Part shown: one piece after another, positions 18,123-28,900 of the stretch | Layout of the letters: the number at the start of each line of letters is the position of its first letter | How positions within the stretch are numbered: position 1 is the first letter of the stretch | From: Mediterranea massiliensis | Lineage (GTDB): Bacteria; Bacteroidota; Bacteroidia; Bacteroidales; Bacteroidaceae | Direction: 5' to 3' | DNA: 64,000 bases | NCBI GenBank assembly: GCA_015060695.1 | Contig: SUYA01000007.1 | Location: 62,001-126,000 of the forward strand | Position numbers and translations under genes: made by a program | The notes under the pieces: model-generated | The model's input: only the letters and a program-made list of their open reading frames with translations | Told to the model about the DNA's origin: nothing | The model's database searches: none

Positions 18123-21029
18123 ATGAGAAAAAACATTTGGTTGCTTATCTGCTTGTTGACATGTGTAGCAGGTAGTATATCGGCACAAAGTGTAGAACAA
18201 ACCGTTGAGGAGCGCCTTCAAGCGTTCCTCACGGCATATTCTACCCCAGCCGCAAAGATTGGAGAATGTAAGTTAGATAGCTTTCGCATCAATCATGAGA
18301 AGCGTCGTTTAGAAGTTTTTGTCAGCGAGAATTTTTCATATCAACCTTTTCGACAATCCACTATCGAAGATGTCTATACCAATATAAAACAAGTATTACC
18401 TGGTCCGGTTAATTATTACAGGCTGCAAGTTTATGCCGGCAAACATGCCATTGAAGAACTGATACCCAACTACTATCGCACCAAGGATAAAGATAAGACT
18501 CGATTGCTTAGCAAATTGGAGTACAAAGGAAAACCTTGGGTAACTCGCACCTCAAGACCTTACAAAGCTGATAAGGGATTGGAAGGTAGACACATTTCCT
18601 TGTGGCAGAGTCATGGAAAGTACTATATAAACAAAACCAATGAATGGGGATGGCAACGTCCACGACTATTCTGTACCACCGAAGATCAGTTTACTCAATC
18701 GTTTGTACTCCCCTACCTCATCCCGATGTTGGAAAATGCAGGTGCCATTGTATTTACTCCTCGCGAACGAGACATCCAACGATATGAAGTTATTGTTGAT
18801 AACGACGGAAACAATTCACTTTACGTAGAAGAAAGTAGTCGGAAGGCACAATGGAATACAACTCAAATACCGGGATTTGCCAAAACAAAGAGTGTCTATC
18901 AAGATGGTGATAATCCGTTTAACGACGGCAGTGCCCGCTTTACACGTACTGAAAAGAAGAAGAACAAGGCTTTTGCCGAATGGATACCAGAGATACCAGA
19001 AACAGGTAACTATGCCGTATATATATCCTATCAAACATTGCCTAATAGTGTGAGTGATGCCAAGTATTTAGTGTTCCACAAAGGAGGTGTTACCGAATTC
19101 AAAGTGAATCAACAGATAGGTGGAGGAACATGGGTATATTTAGGAACGTTTGAGTTTGAAAAGGGGCGCAATGAATATGGTATGGTAGTGCTGAGCAATC
19201 AAAGCAAAGAAAACGGTGTGGTATGCGCCGATGCAGTACGCTTCGGTGGAGGTATGGGAAACATTGAGCGTGGCGGACAGTTAAGTGGACTACCTCGTTA
19301 CCTGGAAGCAGCTCGATACTCGGCTCAATGGGCAGGCATGCCTTATGAAGTATATGGTGGCCGCAAGGGGGAGAACGACTATGCCGATGACTTGAATGCC
19401 CGTTCACGAACCATGAATTACTTATCGGGAGGTTCCATCTTCAACCCCACAGAAGAGGGACTTGGTGTACCTTTCGAAATGAACATGGCACTGCACAGCG
19501 ATGCGGGTGTTACCCGTGGTGATACGCTTATCGGTTCATTAGGTGTCTATACTACAAACTTCAATGACGAAAAGCTTCATGCAGGTACTAATCGCATGGC
19601 TTCTCGTGACCTGACTGATGTATTGCTAAGTCAATTTGACCGTGATATAGCCACTAATTACAGCCTGTCCTGGGTGCGTCGCAGTATGTGGGATCGTAAC
19701 TATAGTGAAACACGTTTACCATCGGTTGCTTCAACCATCATTGAGTTGCTCTCACACCAGAATTTTGCCGACATGCGTTTAGGTCACGATCCAAACTTCA
19801 AGTTCACCGTAGGACGTTCACTTTACAAAGGTATATTGAAATATCTGGCATCGCAACACGACGATAGCTATCTCGTACAGCCTTTACCGGTCAGTCACTT
19901 TGCCATCAGATTCGGCAAGAAACGCAACACCGTGCAACTCTCTTGGCAAGCTGTCAATGATCCTTTGGAACCTACTGCTAATCCGGAATCATACATCGTC
20001 TATACCCGTATAGGTCGGGGAGGATGGGACAACGGTGTAGAGGTAAAAGGAAATTCGTTATTAACTAAAATAGAACCGGGCATTGTATATTCTTATAAGA
20101 TAACAGCTATGAATCGCGGTGGAGAGAGCTTTCCTTCTGAAATACTTTCGGCTTACAAAGCAAAACAAGAACGTGGACGAATACTTATTGTCAACGGGTT
20201 CGACCGTCTGAGTGGACCGGCCGTAGTGAATACCCCTGAATCGGTGGGCTTCGACATGGAAGCAGAACTCGGTGTGCCTTATTTGTATGACATATCTTAC
20301 TGTGGACGTCAGACCAACTTTAATCCCGAAGAAGTTGGCAAAGATTTAGGTGTCAGTACAGACGAATATGAAGGCATGACCATTGCCGGCAACACGTTCA
20401 ACTATCCATTTATTCATGGAAAAGCTATTCAAGCAGCCGGTGGTTATAGTTTTACATCGTGTAGCGACGAAGCATTAGAAGCCGAACATATCTCACCCGA
20501 AGATTATCAAGCCATAGACTATATCTTAGGATTGGAGAAATATGATGCCTCCACAGCCATGAAACGTACAGTTTATTACAAAACGTTTAGCAGTGCAATG
20601 CAGCGCATATTGACGGCTTACACAGCCAGCGGCGGCCATGTGCTTGTTAGCGGTGCCTACGTGGGAAGCGACATGTATCATCAGGAAGGCGACAGACGCT
20701 TTGTACACGAAGTGTTAAAGTTTGATTATAGTGGCCAAGAGCAAAACGTGGGCGAGTTTCATCAGATTCACGGATTAGACAGCAATATCCGTGTGGCAGC
20801 CATGCCTAACCCCTTAACTTATGCCGTTAGCCGAGCTGACCGTCTGACTCCGGCCGATGGTGCTTTTGCTGCATTAGCTTACAGCCTAAGTAATGCTTCG
20901 GCTGCTGTTGCCTACAATGGGAATGACTATCGCACGTTTGTCATGGGATTCCCCTTCGAAAGCATTTCAGACGAAGCATTGCGAGCTAAAATCATGGCTT
21001 CTGTGCTGCAGTTTTTCTTCAACAATTAG
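18123..21029 (+). CDS. Large exported amidase-like protein with golvesin-type and FnIII domains
   Basis: 968 residues with a signal peptide (LLICLLTCVAGSISAQ). The region around 155-240 and 440-550 looks like a split N-acetylmuramoyl-L-alanine amidase fold: ISLWQSHGKYY, TPRERD, ALHSDAG and STIIELLSHQN. Between them (about 284-375) lies a golvesin C-terminal-like beta domain (FAEWIPEIPETGNYAVYISY). A fibronectin type III-like domain covers about 600-676. In Bacteroides such proteins are often labelled xanthan lyase because of the golvesin domain, which is not supported by a catalytic site here. Placed after nagA and the NagB fusion, wall-fragment processing is plausible. ATG at 18123 chosen because it starts the signal peptide. 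Confidence 0.75.
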   Translation: MRKNIWLLICLLTCVAGSISAQSVEQTVEERLQAFLTAYSTPAAKIGECKLDSFRINHEKRRLEVFVSENFSYQPFRQSTIEDVYTNIKQVLPGPVNYYRLQVYAGKHAIEELIPNYYRTKDKDKTRLLSKLEYKGKPWVTRTSRPYKADKGLEGRHISLWQSHGKYYINKTNEWGWQRPRLFCTTEDQFTQSFVLPYLIPMLENAGAIVFTPRERDIQRYEVIVDNDGNNSLYVEESSRKAQWNTTQIPGFAKTKSVYQDGDNPFNDGSARFTRTEKKKNKAFAEWIPEIPETGNYAVYISYQTLPNSVSDAKYLVFHKGGVTEFKVNQQIGGGTWVYLGTFEFEKGRNEYGMVVLSNQSKENGVVCADAVRFGGGMGNIERGGQLSGLPRYLEAARYSAQWAGMPYEVYGGRKGENDYADDLNARSRTMNYLSGGSIFNPTEEGLGVPFEMNMALHSDAGVTRGDTLIGSLGVYTTNFNDEKLHAGTNRMASRDLTDVLLSQFDRDIATNYSLSWVRRSMWDRNYSETRLPSVASTIIELLSHQNFADMRLGHDPNFKFTVGRSLYKGILKYLASQHDDSYLVQPLPVSHFAIRFGKKRNTVQLSWQAVNDPLEPTANPESYIVYTRIGRGGWDNGVEVKGNSLLTKIEPGIVYSYKITAMNRGGESFPSEILSAYKAKQERGRILIVNGFDRLSGPAVVNTPESVGFDMEAELGVPYLYDISYCGRQTNFNPEEVGKDLGVSTDEYEGMTIAGNTFNYPFIHGKAIQAAGGYSFTSCSDEALEAEHISPEDYQAIDYILGLEKYDASTAMKRTVYYKTFSSAMQRILTAYTASGGHVLVSGAYVGSDMYHQEGDRRFVHEVLKFDYSGQEQNVGEFHQIHGLDSNIRVAAMPNPLTYAVSRADRLTPADGAFAALAYSLSNASAAVAYNGNDYRTFVMGFPFESISDEALRAKIMASVLQFFFNN

Positions 21030-21053
21030 CCGATAAAAAATACACTTAAAACA

Positions 21054-21164
21054 AGTTGTTCAACTACCTATAGGTAGTTAGTCGTTTACCTATAGGTAGT
21101 TGACTGACTACTTATAGGTAGTTGCTCTTCTACCTATAGGTAGTTTAAACATTAACCTATAGAT
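21054..21164 (+). repeat. Dispersed palindrome array, copy 2
   Basis: Cores start at 21066, 21088, 21110 and 21132 (22-bp period); the third is ACTTATAGGT, the others ACCTATAGGT. A fifth, weaker unit ACCTATAGAT starts at 21155, offset by 23. The first two spacers differ from copies 1 and 3 at a few bases while the cores are the same. The element begins about 25 bp after the stop codon of the amidase-like gene. Confidence 0.9.
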
Positions 21165-21238
21165 AGTGTTTTCCTCTGATTTTCATAATTGTAATGGGTA
21201 ATAAAAGGAGCTGTTCAAACGAAAAAGAACACTCTTTT

Positions 21239-21269
21239 TTTGTTTTAATAAATAATAGATTTATCTTTG
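21239..21269 (+). promoter_or_regulatory. Promoter of the ygiQ unit
   Basis: TTTG (21239-21242), a 19-bp gap and TATCTTTG (21262-21269) match the Bacteroides -33/-7 consensus closely. The ATG of the first gene is at 21308. Confidence 0.75.
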
Positions 21270-21307
21270 CGATAAAATCATTTATTCATTAGATAAACAG
21301 AGAGAAT

Positions 21308-21637
21308 ATGTACACCATACAGGCTAATCCAAGCGGAACACGTAGCATCGAAGTTTCGGCCGAAAACTTGAATACCATACGGCAATATGCCCTATTCGTA
21401 AACCTAATTGATAGTAACGGCATAGTTAACGAAGCTGTTTTGGAAAAACTGAAGCTGAACATTCGCTCGCTGATTGCCTCTCAAACCGAAGATAGTAAGG
21501 CACTATTAGACCTCTGTATTGACGTTATCTATCACAACAACATGAAGGCTTTCGGTTTACAACAACTCATTGCACTCTACCTGAAATGGTTGGCCGAACA
21601 GCCTGAGGAGTTAGCTAACAAGGAGGAAACAGCATGA
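21308..21637 (+). CDS. Conserved hypothetical protein
   Basis: 109 residues, acidic and largely helical, starting MYTIQANPSGTRSIEVSAEN. No signal peptide, membrane helix or known motif is seen. Its stop overlaps the ATG of the TusA-like gene by four bases, and the latter is 1 bp from ygiQ, so the three form one operon behind the promoter at 21239-21269. Function not recognised. Confidence 0.7.
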   Translation: MYTIQANPSGTRSIEVSAENLNTIRQYALFVNLIDSNGIVNEAVLEKLKLNIRSLIASQTEDSKALLDLCIDVIYHNNMKAFGLQQLIALYLKWLAEQPEELANKEETA

Positions 21638-21846
21638 AGCAGATTGATACGCGAGGCAACCAAAACTATAGTCAGTTAATTCCGGCCATAGTGGCTTTCT
21701 GTGAAACTCCCAAAGGTGAAAAAATAGAAATCATCATGGACAACGAGCAAGCCTTCAATGACCTACGCGAGTATTTAGCTGAACAGAAGATTGGCTTCCG
21801 CGAAATATACGACGGAGAAGAGTTCTCAGTAGAATTTACCAAGTAA
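21634..21846 (+). CDS. TusA/SirA-like small protein lacking the catalytic cysteine
   Basis: 70 residues. The pattern IDTRGNQNYSQLIPAIVAF, then KGEKIEIIMDNEQAFNDLREYL and a C-terminal beta strand fits the TusA/SirA fold (usually LDxRGLxCPxPLxxxKKAL). The CPxP motif is replaced by NYSQ, so sulfur transfer through this Cys is not possible; the only Cys (in AFCETP) lies in the first helix. The gene overlaps its upstream neighbour by four bases and sits directly before the radical-SAM gene ygiQ. It could be a binding partner or regulator. Fold assignment is by eye. Confidence 0.6.
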   Translation: MKQIDTRGNQNYSQLIPAIVAFCETPKGEKIEIIMDNEQAFNDLREYLAEQKIGFREIYDGEEFSVEFTK

Positions 21847-21847
21847 A

Positions 21848-23656
21848 ATGAAAACATATAGACCTACCGACTGGCTGCCAACCACCAAGAAAGAAGTGGA
21901 ATTGAGAGGATGGGATGAATTGGATGTCATACTCTTCAGCGGCGATGCCTATGTAGACCACCCCTCGTTTGGTACAGCCGTCATCGGTCGCATCCTCGAA
22001 GCCGAAGGACTGCGCGTAGCCATCGTACCTCAACCCAATTGGCGCGATGATCTGCGCGACTTCAAGAAGTTAGGACGTCCCCGACTCTTTTTCGGTATCA
22101 GTGCCGGATGTATGGATAGCATGGTGAACAAGTACACCGCCAACAAGCGCTTGCGCAGCGACGATGCTTATACCCCCGATGCCCGTCCAGATATGCGTCC
22201 TGAATATCCCACCATCGTATATAGCAACATCCTGAAAGAACTTTTTCCCGATGTTCCTATCGTCATAGGGGGCATAGAAGCCAGCATGCGCCGCCTGACA
22301 CACTACGACTATTGGCAAGACCGAGTAAGGCCAAGCATACTTATAGACAGCAAAGCCGACATTCTGGTGTATGGCATGGGCGAAAAACCCATTGTAGAAA
22401 TTGCCCACCGATTGGAGAAGGGAGAGCCACTGACTGATATTCCACAAACCGCCCACTGTGTAAAAGGCATCACCCCCGACAGCAATGATATCGTGTTACA
22501 TTCACACGAAGATTGCTTGAAAAATAAGAAGAAACAAGCCGAGAACTTCCGTCACATCGAGGAAGAAAGTAATAAATATACCGCTACACGCATCTTGCAA
22601 CCAGTGGGGGAACAGACCATTGTAGTCAATCCTCCATATCCCCCCATGACGACTCAAGAGTTGGATTATTCTTACGACTTGCCTTATACCCGTTTACCAC
22701 ACCCAAAGTACAAAGGCAAACGGATACCTGCCTACGACATGATAAAGCACTCGGTAAACATCCACCGAGGCTGCTTTGGCGGATGCGCCTTTTGCACCAT
22801 CTCTGCCCATCAAGGAAAATTCATTGCCAGCCGAAGTAAAGAAAGCATCCTGCGAGAGGTAAAAGAGATTATGCAACTGCCCGACTTCAAAGGATACTTA
22901 AGCGATTTGGGAGGTCCCAGTGCCAACATGTACGGCATGAAAGGAAACAACTCGGAATTATGCCGGAAGTGCAAACGTCCTTCGTGCATCTACCCAAAGA
23001 TATGTCCCAATTTAAATACCAATCACCAAGCGCTACTGGAAGTATATCATGCCGTCGATGCATTGGCCGGCATTAAGAAATCATTTATCGGAAGCGGTGT
23101 ACGCTACGATTTGTTACTACATCATAGTCCGGATGAAGCAACCAACGAAAGTACCCGACAATATACACGCGAACTAATAACCCGACACGTCAGCGGCCGA
23201 TTAAAGGTTGCCCCCGAACACACCTCGGACAACGTGTTGAACATCATGCGCAAACCTCCGTTTAAACAATTCGAAGAGTTCAAGCACATCTTCGATCGCA
23301 TCAATCAAGAAGAAAAGCTTCGTCAGCAAATCATCCCCTACTTCATATCCAGTCATCCTGGATGCAAGGCCGAAGACATGGCAGAGTTGGCCGTTATCAC
23401 CAAGCGACTCGACTTTCATTTGGAACAGGTGCAAGACTTCACCCCTACCCCTATGACCGTAGCCACTGAAACCTGGTACACCGGCTACCACCCCTATACT
23501 TTAGAACCGGTATATAGTGCCAAATCACAACGAGAGAAATTACAACAACGCATGTTCTTCTTCTGGTATAAGAATGAAGAACGGCGCAACATCATCAATG
23601 AGTTGCGCCGTATAGGTAGGCAGGACTTGATAGACAAGCTCTACGGAAAAAGATAA
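21848..23656 (+). CDS. ygiQ: YgiQ-family radical SAM protein
   Basis: 602 residues. An N-terminal domain (LPTTKKEVELRGWDELDVIL, FSGDAYVDHPSFG) precedes the radical SAM core with the CxxxCxxC cluster at RGCFGGCAFCTIS (Cys308, Cys312, Cys315). The C-terminal part has the CRKCKRPSCIYPKICPN cysteine-rich stretch typical of YgiQ. The biochemical role of YgiQ is not established. Length matches family members. Start 1 bp after the stop of the TusA-like gene. Confidence 0.9.
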   Translation: MKTYRPTDWLPTTKKEVELRGWDELDVILFSGDAYVDHPSFGTAVIGRILEAEGLRVAIVPQPNWRDDLRDFKKLGRPRLFFGISAGCMDSMVNKYTANKRLRSDDAYTPDARPDMRPEYPTIVYSNILKELFPDVPIVIGGIEASMRRLTHYDYWQDRVRPSILIDSKADILVYGMGEKPIVEIAHRLEKGEPLTDIPQTAHCVKGITPDSNDIVLHSHEDCLKNKKKQAENFRHIEEESNKYTATRILQPVGEQTIVVNPPYPPMTTQELDYSYDLPYTRLPHPKYKGKRIPAYDMIKHSVNIHRGCFGGCAFCTISAHQGKFIASRSKESILREVKEIMQLPDFKGYLSDLGGPSANMYGMKGNNSELCRKCKRPSCIYPKICPNLNTNHQALLEVYHAVDALAGIKKSFIGSGVRYDLLLHHSPDEATNESTRQYTRELITRHVSGRLKVAPEHTSDNVLNIMRKPPFKQFEEFKHIFDRINQEEKLRQQIIPYFISSHPGCKAEDMAELAVITKRLDFHLEQVQDFTPTPMTVATETWYTGYHPYTLEPVYSAKSQREKLQQRMFFFWYKNEERRNIINELRRIGRQDLIDKLYGKR

Positions 23657-23658
23657 TA

Positions 23659-24459
23659 CTACTTTTCTTCTCTGGCCAATACCAGCACCAATTTTCCTGA
23701 AGCATCATAAAGGCCGATACCGCTACCACCCAATTCGCCAAAAGTAGCCACTACATTCAAAGCCTTCATAATGCGGTCTTCTATCCGGATATCAGGGCAA
23801 GTCATCATGGTACGAGTCATATAGGGGAAAGCAATAGCCGTAGGATTGGCATCGTTAACAACCACATTGCCATTGATAAAGTTACAGCCGGCACAACCAT
23901 GCAACTTCATTTCGGCCAAATCAAACTCAAAGTAAGGTTGTTTCTCTAACCCTTTAGGAATAGCCTCGCCCATCGCTTCGGTAACCATCCACTTACCTTT
24001 CAAGTCGGCAATGGTCAGTGTAGGTTGTTTCTTCTGCAATACTATCACTTCCTTTTTAGAAGAACCAGTCAGCATCATGTTTTCATTATTTAATTGTTTA
24101 TACCTCTTTACTTTACTCAAAGCCTCCAGTACTTGTTGCTCCAAATTCATATCTGGGCACATCATTCGTGTACTTCCCAATGCGCTTAAGTCAATAATCC
24201 CTGCTTTGGCATTTTTATCAATACTACCTGTCAAGTTATTACATCCGGTATTTCCATACACTTGTCCGGTCTCGGCATTGAAAGCAATGAAAGGAAATGT
24301 TTGTCCGGGAGCAGGCACCACTGCCGTATTATTTATTTCAATGATATTCCATTCTCCATCAAGCGAAGTCAATGTTGGTGTATTCTTTGTCGATGCACAC
24401 GATGCCACCACCATCCACAAGGCTATCATGCATCCCATATTCATAACTTTTCTTGTCAT
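23659..24459 (-). CDS. Lipoprotein with two META (HslJ-like) domains
   Basis: 266 residues. A signal peptide with lipobox VVASC (Cys22) precedes two META repeats: LDGEWNIIEINN...GCNNLTGS near 35-85 and LKGKWMVTEAMG...GCAGCNFINGN near 155-200. Both halves share the TRMMCPD / TRTMMTCPD motif, so the protein is an internal duplication. HslJ-like domains are linked to envelope stress; the function here is unknown. It is convergent with ygiQ, with only 2 bp between stops. Confidence 0.85.
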   Translation of the reverse strand: MTRKVMNMGCMIALWMVVASCASTKNTPTLTSLDGEWNIIEINNTAVVPAPGQTFPFIAFNAETGQVYGNTGCNNLTGSIDKNAKAGIIDLSALGSTRMMCPDMNLEQQVLEALSKVKRYKQLNNENMMLTGSSKKEVIVLQKKQPTLTIADLKGKWMVTEAMGEAIPKGLEKQPYFEFDLAEMKLHGCAGCNFINGNVVVNDANPTAIAFPYMTRTMMTCPDIRIEDRIMKALNVVATFGELGGSGIGLYDASGKLVLVLAREEK

Positions 24460-24490
24460 AATCTTATCATTACATTAATTAATTCAAGGA

Positions 24491-24498
24491 CAAAGGTA
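24491..24498 (-). promoter_or_regulatory. -7 element of the META lipoprotein gene
   Basis: On the minus strand TACCTTTG, 31 bases upstream of the ATG at 24459. No -33 element at the expected spacing. Confidence 0.45.
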
Positions 24499-24628
24499 AA
24501 GAAATAACCTTCATCCATACCACATATTATAAGAATAAGTACAATCCTTCTAAATATTTAGCAGTTTTTTACGTTTTGTTCATTATTTAATACTCATTTT
24601 AATGAAAACATTTAAAGTGTCAGAATAA

Positions 24629-25990
24629 TCACTGCAATTTTCCGGCAGCTTTCAAATACTTCACATAATTCAAATAAAGCTGAAAGTGAGCATCCACTTT
24701 AGTTTCGTAAGCTTGTTGCCAAAGTGCTTGTGCTTCAAGGTGGTCAGATAAAGGTTCAAGACCTGCATCATACTCCTTTTTACTAATACTACGATTCTCA
24801 TCAGCCTGATTCAAAGAACGATCAGCAAGTGCGGCTTGTAGCTTTGCCTCCTCTAAGTTATTGGCCGCTTGGGTAAGTTCTAAATACATTTTTTCGTTCA
24901 AGTCTGCCTGTTCCATACGCACTTGCTCCAATTGTGCTTTAGCAGCACGAACTTTATTAATACGTTCCCCGAAATGGAATAACGGCACACTGACATTTAA
25001 CATCACCGAGAAACTACCCTTATCGAATAAGTTTTGTTCATTAATTTTCAATCCATGCATATAGTCATAAGAGCCACGAATACCCACTTGCGGTAGAAGT
25101 TCACTCCTACTAAGTTTTACTTGTTGTTTGGCAATATCCACCTGCTTATCAAGCAAGTTATATTCAGGACGTGCACTGATGTCATTCACCTGCATTTCCA
25201 AATGTTGTTCAATGACGGGAAAATCATCCGAAATGATTAAAGTTTCGTTCAAAGGCCTTCCGATAAGATGACACAGGTTCATATTGGCAAGACTAAGTGC
25301 ATTCTCGGCCTTCCGAATAGAAAGTTCACATTCATTGAGTTTCACCTGCACTTTCAACACATCGTTCTTCGACTTTAATCCATACTTATAGGCACTCTGC
25401 ACATTCTTCATCAACTCTTGTAATACGGCATTATAGCTCTGAGCCACCTTATTCATTTCTTGGGCTTTCACCATCAAAGCATAGGCATGATTGGTTTCAA
25501 GAATAACCTCCGAAGCAGTCAGAGTTTCGTTGAGTTGTGCCACCTGTTTACCAAGATTAGCCATCTTATAAGAAGCCAAAATCTTACCTCCCATAAAGAT
25601 AGGCTGTTCTACTTGAAGACCTCCCATCCATACGGTACGTACCTTATAATTCAAGTCAATACCTGGAAAATAGGCAAACCCTCCATTGGGTATCAACTGT
25701 CCGTTTACATCGGGCAAGAAGGTTGGCAAATTACCACCTGGAATATTAAATGTTCCATTGGCAGAGCTATATAGCCCTGTAGCATTGGCAATAAAGTTCG
25801 GAAAGAAGTTTCCACGATAGCTTTTCATCGTGTAGTAAGCCACTTGGGTTTGCTTAGCGGCAACAGCCATCTGCTTATTGTTTTCCAATGCCAACTCTCG
25901 ACATCTTTCGAGAGTAAGGACCTCTTGTGCACTGACTGTGAACGCACTGATTATTAAAATAATGAGACTAAGTTTCTTTTTCATTGTCAT
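24629..25990 (-). CDS. TolC-family outer membrane efflux protein
   Basis: 453 residues with a cleavable signal peptide ending near VSAQ and the OEP repeats: LERCRELALENNK near the N-terminus and the second repeat around KSRSELLPQVGIRG and ALADRSLNQADENRSISKKEYDAG. It forms the outer membrane channel of a tripartite pump and is the last gene of the HlyD-RND-TolC operon, 2 bp after the RND stop. MKKKLSL at 25984 is an equally good start. Confidence 0.92.
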   Translation of the reverse strand: MTMKKKLSLIILIISAFTVSAQEVLTLERCRELALENNKQMAVAAKQTQVAYYTMKSYRGNFFPNFIANATGLYSSANGTFNIPGGNLPTFLPDVNGQLIPNGGFAYFPGIDLNYKVRTVWMGGLQVEQPIFMGGKILASYKMANLGKQVAQLNETLTASEVILETNHAYALMVKAQEMNKVAQSYNAVLQELMKNVQSAYKYGLKSKNDVLKVQVKLNECELSIRKAENALSLANMNLCHLIGRPLNETLIISDDFPVIEQHLEMQVNDISARPEYNLLDKQVDIAKQQVKLSRSELLPQVGIRGSYDYMHGLKINEQNLFDKGSFSVMLNVSVPLFHFGERINKVRAAKAQLEQVRMEQADLNEKMYLELTQAANNLEEAKLQAALADRSLNQADENRSISKKEYDAGLEPLSDHLEAQALWQQAYETKVDAHFQLYLNYVKYLKAAGKLQ

Positions 25991-25992
25991 TT

Positions 25993-28900
25993 TTACTTTA
26001 TTTTAAAGAACAACGCATACAACACCGGGATAAACAACAACGTTATCACCGTTCCAAACAACAATCCTCCCATAATAGAAGCCGCCAACGATCCAAACAT
26101 GGCATCAGGTAGTAAAGGTATCATTCCTAAAATGGTGGTAAGCGACGCCATCATCACAGGACGAAGACGGCTCTGCGAACTATCTATCAAGGCGGTAATA
26201 GGTTCTATTCCTTGATGGAGTTGGTGAGTAATTTCATCCATCAACACTATAGCATTCTTGATGAGCATTCCTATCAAACCAAGTGTGCCTACAATGGCAA
26301 CAAAGTTAAACACCTTGCCCGTAAGAAGCATTACCAATACCACACCCACGATGACAAACGGCAAGCAGCAGAAAATAATCATTGGTTTACGATAGTCCTT
26401 GAAAAGCATTATCAGGATGGCTATCATCAGTACAATGGCAAGCGGAAAGTTTTTAAAAAGATACTTCATACTCTGCGTGCTGGCTTTATGTTCACCTTGC
26501 CAATGCAACGTATATCCTTCGGGTAAAGGTATAGCTTCTATCTGCGAAGCAATGGCTTTCCGAGCTTGTTCCGTTTCAATGCCAGGTACAGGCGAGCATT
26601 GCACTCGCTGACTACGTTGACCATTGTATCGAGGAATTACAGATGGCTCCCAACGTACATCTAATTTCTTACTGATTTGTTGAAGAGGTGTGCTCCCCAT
26701 CAAAGTTTCCACCAATTCTTCCTTGTCGATGTTTCCCGACTTCAGTTTTAGCAAGAACTCCTTATTCATAAGCCCATTGAAAGAAGGGAGTTGCGAGAAG
26801 ATTTGAATATTATTTAAATCCTCAATAGGTTCGCCACGTTCATTGACACTTTTCAGATAAATTTGATTCTTATGAATACCTTGATAGAAAGTGCCAATGG
26901 GGATTCCCTCAGTAGCCGTTAACAAGGAAATGCTCACATCATTACGACTCAAACCAAGCGCACGAGCTGTTGGTTGGTCATATTCCACAGTAAGCACAGG
27001 TACATCGGGATTCCAATCGGTGGTGATGAGACATACTTCCGGAGTCTGTTCCATAATAATGCGTGCACTATCTGCCAAACGATGCAATACAGCTGGGTCA
27101 GGACCAAGAAACTGTGCCTCGATGGGGTATTTCTTGTACATCAAGTTATAGCGTTTTAGCTTCACGTAGGCATCGGGATAATGTGTGGTTAGATATTGCT
27201 GGATGACATCCATCATCTCCTCCAAAGCTTCAGGAGAAGTGAAGTCTATAATCAGTTCGCCATACGCCAAAGAAGGATTGGCAATACTTCTCACAAGATT
27301 ATAACGTCCGGGAGTTCCACCAATGGAAGTAGTGACATGGATTATTTCCTCGTGAGTCTTTAAGTAGGTTTCTATCTCTTGTAAATCCTTGGTTACCTTC
27401 TTTGAGTCAGTACCTTCGGGAAGTTTGTATTCCATATAAAGTTGGTCATACACCATGTCGGGGAAGAAACCTTGCTTCATAAAAGTGTAGCCGACACCAG
27501 AGAGAATAAGCAGAGCGACCATTGCTATCACAGTGCCCCATCGATGCCTCAAGCCATAGTATAGTATAGTGCGTAAGATGGCATAGACTTTCCCATGATA
27601 AATTGGTTTGCCATTCTCTTTCTTCTCCACTTTGGGAAATAACCGTCGATTTGCCATCAGCGGAACATGTACTAATGCCAATATCCAACTAAGTAACAAA
27701 GATACGGCCAACACAATGAACAAATCTCTTGTATATACTCCTGCCGTATCGGGTGAAAGAAAGATGGGCAGAAAAGCAATAATGGCTATAAGTGTAGCAC
27801 CAAGCAAAGGCATGGCCGTCTGTCTTCCAATGGCAGTCATTGCTTCCATACGAGGCTTTCCAGCTTTCAAATCTACCAAAATACCGTCGATAATCACGAT
27901 AGCATTATCTACAAGCATCCCCATAGCAAGAACGAAGGTACCGAGCGATACTCGTTGCAAAGTGCCATCCATATAGTGTAAAAAGAAGAATGACCCAAGC
28001 ACAGTGATAATAAGACTATAGCCAATGATTAGCCCGCTCTTGAATCCCATTGTCAACATCAGAATCACGATAACGATTAGCACCGATTCCACCAAGTTTA
28101 TGGCGAAGGTACCGAGCGAATTGGCCACCCGTTCGGGTTGGTTGAATACCTTATGAATCTCTACTCCAACCGGGAAACGGCTATCCTGCAAATGCTGCAT
28201 TGTCTGCTCCACTTCAGCTCCCACCTTAATAATATCACTCTGTCCGGAAGCTGCAATGAGAATGCCTATGGCACGTGCTCCGTCAAAGAATAGCTCGTTA
28301 CGGGTTGGTTGTTCGTAACCTTTTTCAATACGCGCAATGTCACACAGCCTCAGTTGATCATCATCGTGACCTTGGATGAGCATATTGCCAATGTCTTCTA
28401 CCATCTTGAACTTATCGTTTACGGTCACACGGATGCGGTTATCACCACTCTCGAAATAGCCGCTATAAGTAGTCTGGTTCTGCCCGTTCAAGGTAGCAAG
28501 GACTTCCATGGGCTTCACACCAAGGTTTGTCATCCGGTCTTGCAACAGAGAGATATTGATGCACTCTTGACGCTTGCCATAAAGGTCCACTCTATCCACT
28601 CCCTCTATGTCGTTCACCTCTCGCTTCACTAATTCGGCATAGTCAGCCCGTTCACGATCATCCATCCCATCAGCGGTCAAGACGTAGAACATCCCAAATA
28701 CATTACCAAAATCATCCTTCACCATCGGCATACTAACACCTTGTGGAAGTGAAGCCCGCGCATCACTTACTTTACGTCGAAGCATATCCCAATATTGCTC
28801 CACATGTTCATCGCTTACGGTACTAAGTAGTTCGACTTGTATCAAGGAGAGGTCGTTGAACGAGTAGCTTTCTATGTTGTCGATGTTTCCCATCGTACGA

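Noticed and set aside
18123..21029. Xanthan lyase
   Set aside because: The golvesin-type domain gives this label in databases, but no polysaccharide lyase catalytic site is seen.
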